A DNA stretch of 64,000 nt from Stachybotrys elegans (taxonomy: Eukaryota; Ascomycota; Sordariomycetes; Hypocreales; Stachybotryaceae), in contig JAGPNK010000029.1 of assembly GCA_020746835.1 (NCBI GenBank), forward strand, positions 181,626 to 245,625. The letters run 5' to 3'. The translations under genes and the position numbers were made by a program. Shown piece after piece: positions 50,999-62,526 of the stretch (position 1 is the first letter of the stretch; each line of letters begins with the position of its first letter). Below the pieces are notes generated by a model. That model worked only from the letters and a program-made list of their open reading frames with translations, searched no databases and was not told where the DNA came from.

Positions 50999-53310
50999 AT
51001 GAGCACAACGACAACCATGAGCGTTAAGATGTCTCCGTCTGAAGCCACGTCCGACTCTTCCTCCCCCTTGCCTTCTGACAGCATATCGCAAGCCGCCAGC
51101 TCATTGTCAGAACCCGATTGCCAGCATATGATTAAGAGAAGGAAGCTGCGAGCTGTTTCAACATGGGATCACTTTCGAGAAGCCGAGGGCGATGAGCCAC
51201 ACGCAAAAGGCGGGAAGATACTGCACTACTGCAGATGTTGTCGCAACCCTCCTTGGTCAACCCACATATCCGGCAACGCCCGCTATCATCTCGAGAACGC
51301 TCATAATGTAGTAGTTCGAGAGGATTCGAGATCGCAAAGCAAACGTCAGCTAGCCATCGAAAACGCCTTTGCAAGAACAGCGGCCAAGCAGTTACAGCAA
51401 GCCGGGGAGAAGGAAACAAACACGCTGCGCGGTGTAATCAACGTTGATGCCTTTCGGGAGGCTCAGATGCTGCTAGCGGTACATAGGCACCTCCCTCTAA
51501 ACTTTGTAACGTGGCCAGAGTATCAAGCGCTTCTGTCTGCAATAAACCCTGCGGTCGAAGAGTTCCTGACGGATTCTGGAGGCACGGTTGCGGCGGACTT
51601 GGATAACGCACAAGCAGCGCATCAGCAGTCGGTCAAGAGGTGGTTGGGAACCGCTCGGAGCCTCATACATATTTCCATGGATATATAGTCTTCTCCCCAG
51701 CGCAAGTCATTCATCGCTGTCCACGCGCAGTGGGTTGACGAGGCTTACGTGCCTCGCAAGGCGCTACTGGGGCTTCCGAACCTCCGCCGCTCTCACGCCG
51801 GCACGGCTATGGTACCTCATTTAATGAACATCATCCGGAAATTCACTTTAGCCCACAACATCGGCTATTTCACTGGCGACAATGACACAAAGAACGACAC
51901 CTGCCTCCGCCAACTCGCCCAAGAGTTATCGCGAGAGTACGGCGTTGCATTTGATCCGGTAACCTCACGGACGCGATGCGCCGGCCACATCATCAACCTG
52001 TCCCTGCAAGCCTTTCTTTTTGCAACCAGTGAAGGTGCCCTGGCGGCCGCGATTGAGGAGGTGCAGGACGAGGCAAATGATGCAACTTTTGCGGACGTGT
52101 TGCAGGGCTGCATTCAGTCGAATGGTACGTACCAAAAGTCTCACAGCAAACCCAAGCGGCGGACTGACGCAGCCGGTTGGCGGAGCGTCGGGCCCCTAGG
52201 CAAGCTTCATAACATTGCCGTGTTCATCCGCAATTCCACGATCCACAACGATGCGTGGGACGACATTGCGGAAAAGGCACTGGGAATTGACAATATCACG
52301 CGGTGGAACTCATGGTTCAAGCTGCTTGACGCAGCCATTCGCCAAGAAGGCGCAATGTCCATCTTCCTCAATCAGTACCACAAGGAACTGGAGGACGACA
52401 TCCTCACCCATGACGACTGGCAAATACTCAAAATGACCCATGAGTTCTTACAACCGTTTTACCAGGCGACTTTGGAGCAGCAAATGGAGTGGGCATCAAT
52501 AGACCAGGTGCTGGAGAACATGGATATTCTGTTCAAGCAATTTGAGGATGCCAAGGTGCGTATGAGGCGATAATGATGTCGACGCTGTCCAAGAGCAAAT
52601 CCATACTAATGCTAGAGCAGCTCAAGTATATTGACAACAGACACATGGTCAACTCCATCCACATGGGTTGGTGGGTCCTCTCGAAGTATTACCGGGAAAG
52701 TGACAAGAATCCAATATACGTCACGGCATTGTTGCTCCATCCAGAGAAGCGGCGGAGGTACATTGACCGCCACTGGGCAGAGGAGTGGCGAGAGGGACCT
52801 GTAGCTGCTGCACGGCAACTGTGGGCAAAGTACAAGGACCGGCCGCTTGCGCCGATATCTGCGACGCAGCCGGATGATGAGCGACGAGAGATATCGCCGT
52901 ACGAGCGAATCAAGCAATCAATGAGTGTATTGGATGAGCCCGGCGACGAGGATGAATTCGAAAAATTCATCAAGTCTCCTCCGAGACATATGATGGCGAA
53001 GACTCCGCTCGAATGGTGGTGCCGGGAAGAACAGAGGATGGAGTATCCACGCTTGCACCAGATGGCTATTGACATACTAAGTGTTCCGGCGATGTCGGAC
53101 GATCCGGAAAGGGTGTTTTCTTGCGCAAGGCGTACAATTTCCTGGGATAGAGCAAGGTTGTCGGCCGATACCATTGAAAAGCTGCAATGTTTGAGTAGCT
53201 GGGTGAAGAATGACTTAATTAGGAAAGTCTACGTGTCAGTCGGCGATGAGATTATGGACGTTTCTGGTGATGACGATGAGTTGCACCATCTTTCGGTCTT
53301 ATATTCATAA
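50999..53310 (+). pseudogene. hAT transposase copy 3, one TAG stop
   Basis: Exon 1 (50999-52555) and exon 2 (52621-53310) flank a 65-bp intron. A BED-type finger (YCRCCRNPPWSTHISGNARY, then HLENAH) leads to the core: HISMDI, stop at 51686-51688, SSPQRKSF, then YFTGDNDTKNDTCLRQLAQE, RCAGHIINLSLQAFLF and DNITRWNSWFKLLDAAI. The dimerisation end is EYPRLHQMAIDILSVPAMSD and DPERVFSCARRTIS. The stop falls exactly on the Trp of the family's DMW-SP motif. Otherwise the gene is complete. Terminal repeats were not identified, though AAGCTTAACAAT words recur inverted on both flanks (about 50585 and 53318). Confidence 0.9.
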
Positions 53311-53569
53311 TTATGCTTAAGCTTAACAATGCATAACAATATTGGGGTATGGTTAAGAATAGATAAGAATAGACCAAAATTATGTATTTATTTATTACTG
53401 GGATGTCTGGTATGCCCCTGTTCCTGTTGATCGTTTTCTCTTGCAGGCAGTCATCTCAGTGCCCTTATACTGGCTCGACAGCAGCAACACTAGGGCGTTG
53501 TCTTTCCATGCGATTTGATTCACCTACGGGCCGGTTAGAAGACTGTCTCCAAGGGGCCCCGGCCTGGCG
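53311..53569. other. spacer between hAT copy 3 and piggyBac relic
   Basis: AT-rich flank with AATAGATAAGAATAG words. No gene is seen. Confidence 0.45.
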
Positions 53570-54787
53570 CTTCCTCTAGGGCTTCTTACCATATTGTCCT
53601 CGGTGGGCCACGCCTCAAGCTTGCCCCAGGGCCACAGCCCCCTGCCTTTTCTATCGTCTTCCTTGTATTTGACCATAAGTTTATATATACCACAGTTAAT
53701 GCGGGCAGTCCCTGTGGCGCCGCTGCCTATTTTTCTGAGAGCCTTGAAGAGATCTGGGGACGAGAAGAGGTTATCTAGATAGATATGGTAGGTCTCTTTG
53801 GGCAGCTTTTTTACTAGGTGAACAACAACAGCCTGGGTCGTGTTCAACAGCGGTGGCTCGTCTGCCGAGGCGTTAGATGAGCCGGCAGCCGGCCCGGAAG
53901 ACGTTATTTTCTTTGGCCGGCTTGTCTTCCGGCCCCGGGCCTCCTCAATGCCGAGGGGGCCGTATTTTGAGCCGGGCTTGTGCCAAATCCACTATAAAAT
54001 ATATCCCTTTGCAGCTAGGACCCAGATCTTGATCCCTGTGGGCGTGGGCTTGGTTGGAATCGTCACCTTCTGGCTTGACTGTCCCTCAAACAGCTGGATT
54101 GCCTCGTCAATGCTGACGGAGCTGCCAATATTGACGCTTTTGATGGAGGCATCCATCAGGACTTTGGCCCACTCATTGACCTTGTTGTACGGCGCCGGAA
54201 CGCCGATTTCTATTGTATCTGGGTCAAGGAGCCGGAGCCGTTGTTTGAGGAGGGAAAACCGGCCAAATGACATGAACCTGGCTATCCGGGACAGCCTGTG
54301 ATTCCCGCCGCCTTGGGGGGCCCTCCAATGGTCATTTTCCTCTTTGTCTGGCTGCAAATCCATGTGTATAACAATAGCTATCCATATATAGATTTCTTCA
54401 ACAGATGTTGGCTTCCAGGACCGCTGCCGGCTCTGTGGCTTCAAGGACTCCGGGTCCGGGGCATCCGGGTTATTGTTTGTGTAACTGACCCAGATCTGGA
54501 CGAGCCAGATAGGTAAAAAACGCTGGAATAGCTTCAATGGCGTCTCAGGGAGCTCAAGGACTTCAAAAGGGCGATACGGAACGTCAAACGGCTCAAATTT
54601 GGCGCCCACCTTGTCCGTGGGCTTCAGATTTGGGTCTTACGGTGCTATCCGCATCTTGCTCCGGCTGGCTGTTATTGAGGGTGATGTCAAAGTCAATGCC
54701 TTCGTCGTTGGCAGCGCTGCTAGCAGCCAGGGCCACAGGCTGGGGCGCCGGGGCCTGCCGCCGGGTCTGGGGTCCGTTGTCTTCCAT
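53570..54787 (-). pseudogene. piggyBac transposase, 3'-truncated
   Basis: The minus strand begins MEDNGPQTRRQ at 54787, changes frame near 54600, and reads FLPIWLVQIWVSYTNNNPDA, SWKPTSVEEIYIWIAIVIH and VSIDEAIQLFEGQSSQKV. It meets a TAG at 53992-53994 where the copy at 22 kb has Gln (GYFLQWIW), and continues LPKETYHIYLDNLFSSPDLF. It ends at the position where the 22-kb copy has its intron (AWPTEDNM then GTAAGA). The cysteine-rich tail is missing. Confidence 0.85.
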
Positions 54788-54898
54788 TATTGTATAGAAA
54801 AAACCGTCTGCATAGAGCTTTTGGTGGTGAGGGGTTTTTTGGTTACATCATGTACCGACACATTCGTAGTGGTGGTGTGGGGCGAGGTACGGGACTGA

Positions 54899-55171
54899 CT
54901 TGTTCGCGCAGCCAAGGGGATAGCAAGAGAAGCTGCACACGAAATGTGGTATCTGACGCATCGTACCAACGAATTTGCCCACCACAACCACGGGCCTTTT
55001 GGCCCTGAAGGGCCCCCTAGGCAGCCCTCTAGAAGGGCCCCAAGGGCCCCTATTGAGGCCCCTATTGATGCTTCAATTGAGCCGAAATTGCCTACTTGCA
55101 GCAAATGCCACATTGAAGGCCATAGAAGGGGTGCAAAATGCTGTATTTTGCGGGATCAAGAGAGCCCATAG
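54899..55171 (+). other. ORF with a zinc-knuckle-like motif
   Basis: The frame reads REAAHEMWYLTHRTNEF, a Pro-rich linker (RQPSRRAPRAPIEAP) and PTCSKCHIEGHRRGAKCC, which resembles a CxxC-HxxG-H-C knuckle such as those ending some fungal transposases. The linker contains the repeated GGCCCC words seen in the DNA. The family is not recognised. Confidence 0.35.
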
Positions 55172-55473
55172 AGGGGGGGGGCTGACTAATAGGGTGTTTG
55201 TACGGAGCGGTGCGGGTATTGGACTCCTTCATTTGGTCAGTGATTAGTCATGGAATCCAGCCAATAAAGTCTCGGCGCGAGGGACACCCCTGGCTGCAGT
55301 GTGGGCATGTGCCCTGGCAAGCGTAGATGGCCTTCGTAATTTTTGCCCTTTTTGCCCCTACGGATCGAGTCCAGGTTACTGATTGAGTCTCCCACTGGCC
55401 CCTACATAAGACGTATCGTCGTCCCGCCAACGGCAAGACCCCAAGCTCCGGCGGAGGGGAAAGCCAGGAATCT

Positions 55474-55849
55474 ATGGATATGCTCGCGATGACTGCGTCG
55501 GAGGATGACGACCACTTTCGCCAATGGGTCAATTCAAAGAGGCCCAGGGCTACCAGTCCATACAACGAGCTTGAGGGGTACTTACGCCAGACGACAGTGG
55601 ACACGACTGACCCTACTCGTTGGTGGTTGGATCATCAAGGTACGTATCCGCTGTTGAGCAAGCTTGCACTCGACGTCCATCCCGGCTATGGCCTCCGACT
55701 GCGAGCGAGCTTTCAGCACTGCGAAGCTCACATTGACGTCACAAAGACTGGCAATGAAACCTGATAACATGGGAAAGCTGCGGTTAATGAAGAACTGGCT
55801 GAAGAGGGGAATTTACTCGGAAGTCAGCGGGGGTTTAATGAGGGTTTGA
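55474..55849 (+). pseudogene. hAT transposase dimerisation domain, frameshifted
   Basis: DPTRWWLDHQGTYPLLSKLALDV shifts frame near 55676 and continues SIPAMASDCERAFSTAKLT and KLRLMKNWLKRGIYSEVSGG, the hAT C-terminal signature. Upstream transposase sequence is absent. The 3' flank (55890-56030) has TGATTTGACTTACTTG words reminiscent of hAT subterminal repeats. Confidence 0.8.
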
Positions 55850-56194
55850 GTTGGGAATAGCTTCACTTTTCGGCCGAATCAGGTAATCAGCGCCCACTTC
55901 CTTCGTCACGTGTCCCCATACACTTGATTTGGCAACTTGCGTGTTTACAAGTATTTTGCAGGAATCCTACCAAGTGAGCAAATCCAGAGCCTGATTTGAC
56001 TTACTTGTTTCATTAGCAGCGCTGGATTCTGCTGGTATATTGCAAGCCAACCCCTCCTCCCTCCACACATGCATCTCAAATCAAAGCTCCGCAAGCATAA
56101 GTTCACTGTGTCATACAAATCCAAACTTGGGAAAAGAGAATGCCTGTAGTTCCAGCTGAACCAAGATTGTACATGTTCCCTCCTACTCCTTCCA
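55850..56194. other. hAT 3' flank, no gene
   Basis: No gene is recognised. See the hAT fragment to the left for the repeated words. Confidence 0.4.
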
Positions 56195-56577
56195 CTATTT
56201 CCTTATGCTCCATTCTGGCCCTAGACTCTCTAAAATAAGAAGTTCTTGCGGTCGCAAGGATAGCTCCTCCATGGCTGTAAAATACTCTTTGAACTCCTCT
56301 TTAGTGACTATATGCTCCATTAACCATTCTGTAGATGCGTTCCTAAAGATGCACTGTTAGCTTAATAGGTTATTTGGGTCTATCAGTTGAGAGTTTAGCA
56401 CCAGTTTTCAACCTACGATATTTCACTAGGGCTATTAGGATCCCGATAGACCTCAAAGAAGGTGCACTTTAGTTCAGCTTTTGCGGCGTCAAACACATTT
56501 TTAAAAGCTACCAGGAAGCGGTCAACCGATCCAGGAGCCAAATAGACCTTCATATGTACACTGATACTCTCCGACAT
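56195..56577 (-). pseudogene. dimeric alpha/beta-barrel (ABM-like) protein, one TAG stop
   Basis: Exons 56577-56402 and 56342-56195 join in phase through a 59-bp intron (GCTAAC branch, TTTAG acceptor) and would give 107 residues. The sequence ISVHMKVYLAPGSVDRFLVA, CTFFEVYRDPNSPSEIS, stop, VENW-NASTEWLMEHI and FTAMEELSLRPQ is typical of small fungal antibiotic-biosynthesis-monooxygenase-like barrels. The TAG at 56413-56415 replaces the Trp expected in the W-VENW motif. Everything else is intact, so the lesion is probably recent. These proteins often sit near oxidoreductases of secondary metabolism; the NmrA-like genes are 0.9 kb away. Confidence 0.7.
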
Positions 56578-56599
56578 TTTCATACGTATTCGAGACAAT

Positions 56600-57440
56600 G
56601 GGCGGATTTGCGAGGCGGTAGCCAGAGTGGTTAGAGCAAGATGGATAGTCCGCACCTAAGAATAACTTGCGTAACCAAGGAAATGCATGACTTGTAGATT
56701 ACGCAATGACTAGAAAGAGCAGACTTTATGTATTCTCAAAGTCAGCTCCGGTGCGGAGTGCTGCCAAAGTGACAATTGCGCATACTCAAGTCGTAATTTG
56801 CTGATATAAACTTGTATCCGACACCACTGTCACCACCCCTGGTCCCAGTGACGGAAAAGGATATCTGCGGCTAAAATTGTGGCGCCATGGGCAGCTGCCA
56901 TTCCAGCTGGAAAAAAAAAATCCGGAGGTAATGCATTTGAAACTAGATCTGTAGACCCAGTGTTAATTACTAATTCTCCGCATGGTCGCGGCCACTCGGG
57001 CAGTACCAAGAACCCGGACGCGAGATATCAGACATGCATTGTCCTTGGGGGGCTGACACCCCGTGAACTCTAACGAACAGTTACCAATCCTTTCTCAATA
57101 CTAAGCCACCCAGGAACAAGCCTCGATTGATTGCTCACTTGGTCCTGTACGTTGAGGTAGAGATGGAGGGGTAGGAGGAGCTGAATATGTTTAACTTTTT
57201 TGATTAGTAAGTTTAGGTTTGAAGCCAGTAGACGATATTGAGTTCAGTTGTCGGAAACTCGGGGTTGGTTAGGTGTCCGAGGTTTAATTATTCTGATGCT
57301 ATCGTCTACAACTCCGCGCAGAGTGGGTAACCAAGTCCGCACCTCTATAATTTATTCCAAGGTATTTAAGTCGTGGAGAGTCTTCATGCAATGTAGATTT
57401 GTATCATCCTAGCTCCCCTCTTCGACCAAACACCTTGCGA
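56600..57440. other. no gene seen
   Basis: Contains the A-box-like stretch discussed under rejected items and the promoter of the first NmrA-like gene, with TATTTAAG about 120 bp before its ATG. Confidence 0.4.
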
Positions 57441-57484
57441 TTTTGAGCAACATCTTACAACAATTTGTCACGAAAGGTGTCGAA

Positions 57485-58507
57485 ATGGCCGTCGCAGCTG
57501 AGAAAATGCAGGTGGTAGTGGCTGGTGCCTCTGGCGAGACCGGCCAGTCCATTATGGATGCGTTGCTTTCTTCTCCTGACCGCTTTCAGGTTACTGTGCT
57601 TGGTCGAGCCGATTCTATTTCCAAGGCTATCTACAAAGATTTCATCAAGCGCGGTGCTTCTGTGCACGGCGTGGACTTTGAAGACATCCCTACTCTCGCA
57701 TCTCTGCTTCAGGGTGCCACGACCGTCATCGCTTGTATTACCCTCGAGCACAAGACCGTCCAAGAAGCCTTAATCGAAGCATCAAGTCAAGCGGGCGTAG
57801 GTCGCTTCATTCCAAGCTTTTTCGCGACTGTCTGCCCCCCACGTGGGGTGATGCCAATGAGGGCGATGAAAGAGGACAGTCTCGATAAGTGTAAGGCAAT
57901 TTATCTGCCCTATACTGTCATCGATGTGGGCTGGTGGTATCAGTTCAGCCTTCCTCGTGTCCCTTCTGGCAAGCTGGACTCGTCTATTTCTTTCCCCGAG
58001 GAGTATATCGCCGGTGATGGCAACACACGTACCGCTCTCACCGATAAAGCAGATATTGGAAAGTTCGTGGCTCGGATCATTTCGGATCCAAGGACCCTCA
58101 ACAGACAGGTCTTTGCCTACGGGGAGGTTACTACGCAAAACCAGGTCTTCCAATTGGTTGAGAAGTGGTCTGGCGAGGCTATACCAAGGAAATATATGTC
58201 AAAAGAAGAGATTGAAGGTGTTATCGAAAAGGCGGATGCGGATATTGCAGCGAACCCAACAAACCCTGCTCCTTATGTCATTAAAGGGTTGATGGAGTAC
58301 AAGTGGAGTCGAAGCATCCGTGGTGACAACACACCTGAGCACGCCAACTATCTTGGTTATCTCAATGCCAGAGAACTTTATCCAGACTTCCAGCCAAAGT
58401 CTATGGACGAATTCGTACGGGAGGTGGTTAAGGGAGGCGCAAGTGCTGCCCTTTACACAGATCGAGAACACCACGCACTCAAAGATACCCCCGACGTAAA
58501 GATATAA
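57485..58507 (+). CDS. NmrA-like / isoflavone-reductase-like protein (first copy)
   Basis: This intronless gene encodes 340 residues. The N-terminus MQVVVAGASGETGQSIMDAL is the GxxGxxG dinucleotide fold of atypical SDRs. VTVLGRADS is the adenosine-binding strand, and IACITLEHKTVQEALIEAS, GVGRFIPSFF and LPYTVIDVGWWYQF are family blocks. The catalytic Tyr/Lys pair of classical SDRs is not evident. Members either reduce phenylpropanoid-type substrates or act as NADP sensors in regulation (NmrA); the two cannot be told apart here. The ATG at 57485 is preferred to an upstream TTG. A second copy follows 1.16 kb downstream on the same strand. Confidence 0.88.
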   Translation: MAVAAEKMQVVVAGASGETGQSIMDALLSSPDRFQVTVLGRADSISKAIYKDFIKRGASVHGVDFEDIPTLASLLQGATTVIACITLEHKTVQEALIEASSQAGVGRFIPSFFATVCPPRGVMPMRAMKEDSLDKCKAIYLPYTVIDVGWWYQFSLPRVPSGKLDSSISFPEEYIAGDGNTRTALTDKADIGKFVARIISDPRTLNRQVFAYGEVTTQNQVFQLVEKWSGEAIPRKYMSKEEIEGVIEKADADIAANPTNPAPYVIKGLMEYKWSRSIRGDNTPEHANYLGYLNARELYPDFQPKSMDEFVREVVKGGASAALYTDREHHALKDTPDVKI

Positions 58508-59025
58508 GCGTGGCAGGGTCCGCGGAGGAATCCCGAAGTCTGACGCCGGCGCTTCTTGCCCTCGGTGAGCGTTGCGGGTAATGCGCGCCTTAACGTGCCC
58601 CATGGGAGCATGATCGTGCCGGCATCGCAAGTGCAGTGCCCTCCGGTGGCTTGCGGCTCGCAGTCCGATCAACAACACTACTGAAACGAGACGCCATCAT
58701 TCGTAGATCTCGAAGGTTGGGTAGATGAGGTTCTGCACAGCGTGGCCTGGACCTCTTCTTTGCAGACATCAGTCTCGCATTGAAAAGCCCGTTTGGGGGT
58801 TCGGCCCGGTTTGCTTGGTTAGCTTACTTATGAATGGATAAATGAATTATTTGTTTAGTGTATTAACGAAAGCAGTTAAGCACGCGGTGATGCCCATAGG
58901 CGGGTGGCAACAGGAAGGTGACGAATCACTGCGAACAGCGCCAAAGTGTTGCGGTGCAGAGCGTTGAAATGCGGAGGCGGGCCAGAATCCGCGACAAAAA
59001 GCCACAATAGACAGCGACGAAGGAT
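58508..59025. other. spacer with possible LINE debris
   Basis: A GC-rich stretch at 58515-58670 has a minus-strand frame (LIGLRAASHRRALHLRCRHD) vaguely like the end of Tad LINEs. Evidence is weak. Confidence 0.25.
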
Positions 59026-59360
59026 TACCGTAAGAACTCGAATTATTCGCAAGCTCTATGGAGCCGCTAGTGGCGAAATGGCGCGACGGATTCAGCGCCA
59101 CCTAACTTTGTTAGCAACTGAATCTTAACTGCAATGCAACATTATCCCTGCCCACCGTCTTGACCCTGCTGACCGTGCCGCAACAATTGAAGCCCTTGAG
59201 ATGCTTGAAGCCGGCTTTATTGATGTGGTGTTGTTGGAGTTGCGTTTTCTGCTGCTATTGACTGCTACTAACGCTGCCATCTAGCTGTGACCCGAGACTT
59301 CGAAAACAAGGCCTACCGTAAGATCTCGAATTATTCGCAAGCTCTATGGAGCCCGTGGCG
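59026..59360 (+). repeat. 47-bp direct repeat, 288 bp apart
   Basis: TACCGTAAGAACTCGAATTA at 59026 and TACCGTAAGATCTCGAATTA at 59314 both continue through TTCGCAAGCTCTATGGAGCC. Apart from one substitution they are identical over about 43 bp. The enclosed DNA encodes nothing recognised. Confidence 0.75.
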
Positions 59361-59665
59361 CCGCCTCCCCCCACAAAACCTCAACACATCTTACTTCCTA
59401 TAGCCTGCCATACTCTATCCAAGTGGATACTCTAACATTCGGACTCGGCGTATTGAGTAAACCCGATATGCGGGGCCCTACGCTCCATAAACCCCAAGAA
59501 AACTCCCATAAGTGCACTAAGAAATCTTAACCGTTTCTCAATAAATATAAATAGCCCCGGGATTTGGGGTCTCGTCTGCTCAGCTTTATCTGAGTTGTTG
59601 TCCTCGTCCTCATTCTCCATCACTTCAACACCAGTACGCCACATCGCACCTTATATTCGGCCAAG

Positions 59666-60746
59666 ATGTCCTCCACGATCGCCATAGCCGGGGGTACTGG
59701 TTCCTTGGGACGAGCTATCGTTGATGCCCTCCAAGCTACCGCTAAATTCACTGTTATTGTATTTTCTCGGCAGGTGAGACGACCTACACAGCCACTTCTT
59801 TTTTTCTTATTCTTTGGTTGAGCCAAGACACTATGCATTTGAGCACTGACATCTGGCTTTTTAGGAGGTTTCTGAGGAAAAAGAGAAAGAAATTGGTGCA
59901 CGCATCATCTCTTTAGACTATACTGATGCTGCAGGCTTGATTGAAGTCCTGGAAAAGAACAGAATCGACACTATCATCTCGACGATGGCGTATACAGAGG
60001 GCTCCGCAGCTGAGCTTGCATTGATGCACGCGGCGGAAAGGTCTGCTGTCACCAAGCGTCTCATTCCAAGCATCTGGGGTGTGCCATGCAATAGGGAGTA
60101 TGAAGCCCTCCCTCATCCCATCATTACAGCTCTGATCACATCCGATAGCGCAGTTCCCATGTTTCCGCCTGCCCAGTCAAAACTCGAAGTCATGAGCTGT
60201 CTTGAGACCCTTTCTCTTGAATATACTATTTTCTACACCGGCTATTTCTTTGATTACTATACCCTCGAATTGCCGACTTACATGCAGCCCATTGCATTCA
60301 TGCTGGATATACCTAACAACACTGCTGCCATTCCAGGCTCTGGAGAGGTCCCTATTGTCTTCACACATACTTGGGATGTTGCCAAGTTCGTTGCCGCTTA
60401 CGCTGAGAAGCCTCAGTGGGATCGCGAAGCATACGTGATTGGCGATAAGATCACTTTCAATGAGCTTGTTCGATTAGCTGAGGAAGTCAAGCACGAGAAA
60501 TTCACCATCTCTTACGACACTATCGAAAACCTTATTGATCATAAGGTTACTGAGCTTCCGTGCTACTTACGGATTTACCCTTTCTTGCCGAAGGAAGCTC
60601 TCCTGCCACTTATCGCTGGCATAGGGTGGCTTTTCGACAAAGGGTACTTTAATCTGAAGTGGGAAAGAACCTTGAATGAGGAATTCAAGTTAATCAAGGC
60701 GCGATCTATCACAGAGCTATTAGTTCAAGCTAGCAAGAGCAAGTAA
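59666..60746 (+). CDS. NmrA-like / isoflavone-reductase-like protein (second copy), two exons
   Basis: Exons 59666-59773 and 59865-60746 (91-bp intron) encode 329 residues. The nucleotide motif is IAIAGGTGSLGRAIVDAL, followed by TVIVFSRQ. Then come IDTIISTMAYTEGSAAELAL, AVTKRLIPSIWG, LEYTIFYTGYFFDYYTLELP and VPIVFTHTWDVAKFVAAYAE. The C-terminal part binds substrate in this family. It is clearly divergent from the first copy, and only this copy has an intron. A TATAAATA box is about 120 bp upstream. It appears intact. The role is likely reductase or redox sensing; the substrate is unknown. Confidence 0.88.
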
Positions 60747-61887
60747 GAGTGGACAGTTTCTCTGGTCGGAAATCGGTAGGGAAAGGGTAAAGGGGACTGA
60801 GCACACGTAATTTTGTTCATCTTGAGAATAATACATGATTGTTGGTTAATTTGAGTGTATTATGTGCCCGATAAAACATGTTTTATTCCCTCATTAGAAA
60901 GCTAAATACCTCGCTACTTCCATTAACCCCACTTACAGACTTATCAGACAATATCCCAATAACCCCCGGGATCTCTGCGGGCGACGTCGGAGTAAAGGCT
61001 GGGATAGGTACAGAGGCGTCGATAAGCCCAGGTCTATGAAGTATTGGACTATTTATTCCAGGAAACAGGCGGCTTGCCAAAGCTCAAGGTTGCAGGCTAA
61101 CATTATTGGGCATGTTCCAAGCGGAGTTGGTAGCAACCCTTCACCAGATTTTACAACGGAGTTTCGGCGGAGTTTTACGGAGTTCCTCGCGGAGCACCTG
61201 CTCCCACTAAGTCCAAATGAACTGAGCCTTCAGTTCCGACGGCAACCGAGCAGGACCGTTGGGTCCACATGCTCCGCAGCATCTTTACCTCTTTGTCACG
61301 CTAAGAATTAACTATAGCTATTATGTCAGGGCGGTTGTTAAGTACGCGGTTCCACGCGGTTCCACGCGTAGACATGTGACAGCGAGTGAAGGGCTAGTGT
61401 TATGTCTGGTCTAGCTGTGACACAATATTAAGCAGCTGTGTCTTAACTTCGGCCAGCCTTGTCGGAGCACTTGGCCAGTCTCATCAGAACACACGTAAGG
61501 GCTAGAGCCGACGAACGGTATGTACGCACATCGAGTCTGCTAACCGCAGGTCCCCCCCCGAATTCATACGCTGCCGCTGCCGCTGCCCCCTCATTGTTCT
61601 CTGGCTCCGGCCAACGGGTGATGTCAGCTACAGTCTGAAGATCCCTTCATTGTTTGACTCTGTTCTTTGGTCCTGCGGGTAGCAAGGCCACTATTGTTCG
61701 CAGATACTATTGTTCTTTTTTCCACACTGCACGCACCTACTCCATCATAACTTGGTTATACCTCTATTCTTAGTAGATAGTATATTATTAGATATAATGC
61801 CCTCACTCACACTATGATATAAACTTGACTTAACCCCTTCGTATATAACTCGGTATACAGTGCTAGCAGGCTGCGGCTTATATTGGC
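60747..61887. other. no gene seen; short motif repeats
   Basis: CGGAGTT words repeat at about 61157-61190, and GCGGTTCCAC is in tandem at 61347-61368. These may be element debris. No protein is recognised. Confidence 0.4.
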
Positions 61888-62526
61888 TCATAACATTAAG
61901 CAGGTATAATTGGCTGCGGTTGCTAGGATCGCGTCTTCCACTTCGTCCGTGGTAATCTTCGGCAGTTCGATCTGCTCTGGGTATGTTGCTCCATCAATGT
62001 CACTGAGGTCTGCCTCTGGTGGATTCGGGAAGAAGACGTTCCTGAACAGTTTGGCTTTCACCTCAGGCGTTGTCGCTTCTTGTGCTGTGGCTGGGTCTTT
62101 GATCACCGGGGTTAACTCTGGTGCTTGGCTTTCCCTACTTCGTGCCCATTTGGTGGTACGCCAAAGCTTCTCGGGAGATTCTGCTGCCCGCTCTATGGTG
62201 TCTCGGTGCATTTTCCGGAGGGCTTTCTTGATCGTTTTCCCTTTCTTGTTGCGTGCCACGCGGTATGCCTCCCACGCTTCTTCGGTGTGTGTTTCACTGG
62301 AGATCCTCCGTAGACGCTTGGTTTCTGCCAGTATACGACTACATTCTTTATTCCATCCAGCCTTGGCCTTTGAGCATGGATTTCTTGTTGGGACTGATAT
62401 GTCGATCGTTTGTGTCAGAGCTGTAACAATCTCTTCCACATAGTTGTCGAGTACCGTTTTGGTTCTAGGCCGTCTCCGTGGGGGTAAGCGTCTCTCAAGC
62501 TCGGATGCAAAGGCTTTCTTGTCCAT
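61888..62526 (-). pseudogene. Tad-type LINE fragment between endonuclease and reverse transcriptase
   Basis: The frame MDKKAFASELERRLPPRRRP, ISVPTRNPCSKAKAGWNKEC and KALRKMHRDTIERAAESPEK, then KLWRTTKWARSRES, matches the linker that joins endonuclease and reverse transcriptase in Tad-like LINE ORF2. It runs to TTDEVEDAILATAAN, just short of the polymerase, and is cut there. Both catalytic domains are missing. Confidence 0.7.

Noticed and set aside
56605..56680. tRNA-like A-box (GGTAGCCAGAGTGGTTAGAGCA)
   Set aside because: No B-box (GGTTCGA-CC) follows at any normal spacing, and the acceptor ends do not pair. The stretch also overlaps the upstream side of the ABM-like gene.
61340..61370. GCGGTTCCAC tandem as an operator
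   Set aside because: Two and a half units far from any intact gene; more likely element debris.
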